Positions 4,710-5,928 of a DNA stretch of 5,928 nt are shown here, piece by piece. The DNA comes from JASFTV01 sp050050615 (GTDB taxonomy: Bacteria; Desulfobacterota; DSM-4660; Desulfatiglandales; HGW-15). A model generated the notes under the pieces. The model was not told the origin of the DNA and did not search any database. It saw only the letters and a list, made by a program, of their open reading frames with translations. Positions within the stretch are counted from its first letter, which is position 1. Every line of letters begins with the position of its first letter. The translations under genes and the position numbers were made by a program. The stretch lies in the NCBI GenBank assembly GCA_050050615.1, contig JASFTV010000231.1, positions 1 to 5,928 on the forward strand, given 5' to 3'.

Positions 4710-5928
4710 ATGAACTATTCAGATAAACCATGGCTCAAAAGTTATAAGCTGGGCCCCTATAAGCTCAAAGAGACGCAGGCCCCTTACCCCAGAGTTCCGG
4801 TATTCAAAGCCCTCGACCACGCAGCCGCCAAGCATCCAACGAAAAAAGCGATTCAGTTTAGAGGAAGGGCATTGACATACAAGGAGCTGAGAATCCAGGT
4901 GGATAAGCTGTCCGCAGTCCTGGCGGACCTGGGAACAAAGAAAGGAGACAAGGTTTGCATCTTTCTTCCCAACTGTCCGGAATTCATTATCAGCGACTGG
5001 GCTGTCTTGAAAGCAGGTGCTGCTGTGGTTCCCACGAGCACCATGCGGACCGATGAGGGCCTCCTCCATGAGGTGGGTCGTTCTAAGTCGCGCGTCATTA
5101 TTTGCAGGGAACGTGATCTGGAGCGTGTGAGGCTTGCACAGGAGAAAAGTGACATTGAGCATATCATTGTCACCCCCGATAACGGGTATGATGTTGGAGA
5201 GTTGAGGGCTAAGGACCTCCCAAAAGGCGTTCATGACTTTCGAAAGGTTCTGGCCAGCTATGATGCCGCGCCGCCAGAGGTGGAGATCGATGTGGAAGAG
5301 GACCTGTGTGAGCTGGCCTTCACAGGCGGGGCCACCGGCGTACCCAAAGGGGTCATGATCACCCACTTTAACCGATACACCAATCTCATCCAGGGTCTAC
5401 CCTGGATGATATCGCCCTTCTCAACCTCAGTGATAGGTAAGGCTTCTGTTTATATCACCGTGCCTTTGTTTCATGCCTTTGGGCATTCAACAGCACAATT
5501 GGCTGCCTATTGGGCTTTAAGAGTTATCCTGGCCCCTGACCCGAGGGACAATGAGGATATCGTGAAAACGATGAGGGAATACAGACCCTTTCTGGTTCCA
5601 ACGGTACCGACGCAGTTGATGCGAATGGCCCAGGGAAAGGTGGGAAGGATGAGTGTCCTGTGCATGTCTGCCGCAGCGCACCTCCCTGAAGAGATTCGCG
5701 AAGCCATTAAGAGGGAGATCGGTAATCCTGTTGCAGAAGGTTATGGTCTCACAGAGACAGGTCCCATCGCGCATATGAACCCTTCGGCCTTCTCCAGAAT
5801 CACGGGATTTATGGCCCATGAGAAACGAAGCTTGGGGATTCCCGTGCCGGATACGGAGTGTAGGGTCGTGAACCCTGAAACAGGCGAGGATGTTCCTGTG
5901 GGTGAAAATGGAGAGGTCATCATAAGAG
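4710..5928 (+). CDS. AMP-forming acyl-CoA synthetase (ligase), 3' truncated by window
   Basis: Translation from ATG 4710 is open to the right edge, giving 406 codons of a protein whose family is usually 500-560 residues. It is a member of the adenylate-forming superfamily: acid + ATP gives acyl-AMP, then acyl-CoA + AMP. Visible landmarks are LTYKEL (55-60), PNCPEF (88-93) with the following LKAGAAVVP, the phosphate-binding loop FTGGATGVPKG (204-214), VPLFHAFGH, and YGLTET (345-350). The P-loop departs from the usual TSGTTGxPKG: the Ser is Gly and a Thr is Ala. The region after VPTVPTQLM is rather short and reads SAAAHLP where GGAPLP is common. The window ends at about GENGEVIIR, before the TGD hinge motif and the C-terminal subdomain with its catalytic lysine. 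The start abuts the AOR stop, so this is the second gene of that operon and probably acts on the acid that AOR makes or uses. The chain-length or aromatic specificity cannot be told. Confidence 0.93.
   Translation, partial: MNYSDKPWLKSYKLGPYKLKETQAPYPRVPVFKALDHAAAKHPTKKAIQFRGRALTYKELRIQVDKLSAVLADLGTKKGDKVCIFLPNCPEFIISDWAVLKAGAAVVPTSTMRTDEGLLHEVGRSKSRVIICRERDLERVRLAQEKSDIEHIIVTPDNGYDVGELRAKDLPKGVHDFRKVLASYDAAPPEVEIDVEEDLCELAFTGGATGVPKGVMITHFNRYTNLIQGLPWMISPFSTSVIGKASVYITVPLFHAFGHSTAQLAAYWALRVILAPDPRDNEDIVKTMREYRPFLVPTVPTQLMRMAQGKVGRMSVLCMSAAAHLPEEIREAIKREIGNPVAEGYGLTETGPIAHMNPSAFSRITGFMAHEKRSLGIPVPDTECRVVNPETGEDVPVGENGEVIIR

Noticed and set aside
4719..5366. 215-codon minus-strand frame opposite the acyl-CoA ligase
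   Set aside because: The plus strand encodes an unmistakable AMP-binding enzyme here, so the antisense frame is a shadow.

Overview
The window looks like a chromosome segment from an anaerobic, probably sulfate-reducing or syntrophic Desulfobacterota-type bacterium. This is inferred from the gene set, from the moderate GC content, and from intergenic DNA carrying GC-rich palindromes and short 'TTCCA' octamer arrays. No rRNA, tRNA or other taxonomic marker is present, so the assignment is tentative.

Layout: (1) On the left edge a minus-strand gene enters the window with only its N-terminal end. It encodes an exported or membrane-anchored protein with a clear signal sequence. (2) A roughly 490-base divergent intergenic region follows. 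It holds a structured leader and possible promoter for the left gene, a GC-rich palindromic repeat, and a sigma70-like promoter facing right. (3) Next is a 505-residue CoA-binding protein, the alpha-subunit type of ADP-forming (NDP-forming) acyl-CoA synthetase, without a beta subunit beside it. (4) A 634-base gene-free stretch holds a second copy of the GC-rich repeat, two oppositely oriented octamer arrays, and a good promoter and ribosome binding site. (5) A complete 626-residue tungsten/molybdenum-pterin aldehyde:ferredoxin oxidoreductase (AOR) family protein comes next. (6) Starting on the very next base after the AOR stop is an AMP-forming acyl-CoA synthetase. It runs off the right edge after 406 codons, so its C-terminal subdomain is not seen.

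Reading together: AOR enzymes interconvert aldehydes and carboxylic acids using ferredoxin. An AMP-forming acyl-CoA ligase activates a carboxylic acid to its CoA thioester. The zero-gap junction argues that these two are co-translated and act on the same compound (aldehyde to acid to acyl-CoA, or the reverse entry from acid). The upstream alpha-type synthetase may belong to the same acyl-CoA theme, but it has its own promoter and is separated by repeats, so it is probably not in the same operon. The substrate cannot be read from the sequence.

The main things worth a second look are the exact GC-rich repeat that brackets the synthetase gene, the inverted octamer arrays upstream of the AOR, the coupled AOR/ligase pair, the orphan alpha subunit, and the left gene's leader, where a Shine-Dalgarno sits in a hairpin loop and there is faint resemblance to a c-di-GMP-I riboswitch. 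No CRISPR array, transposase, tRNA or rRNA was seen.
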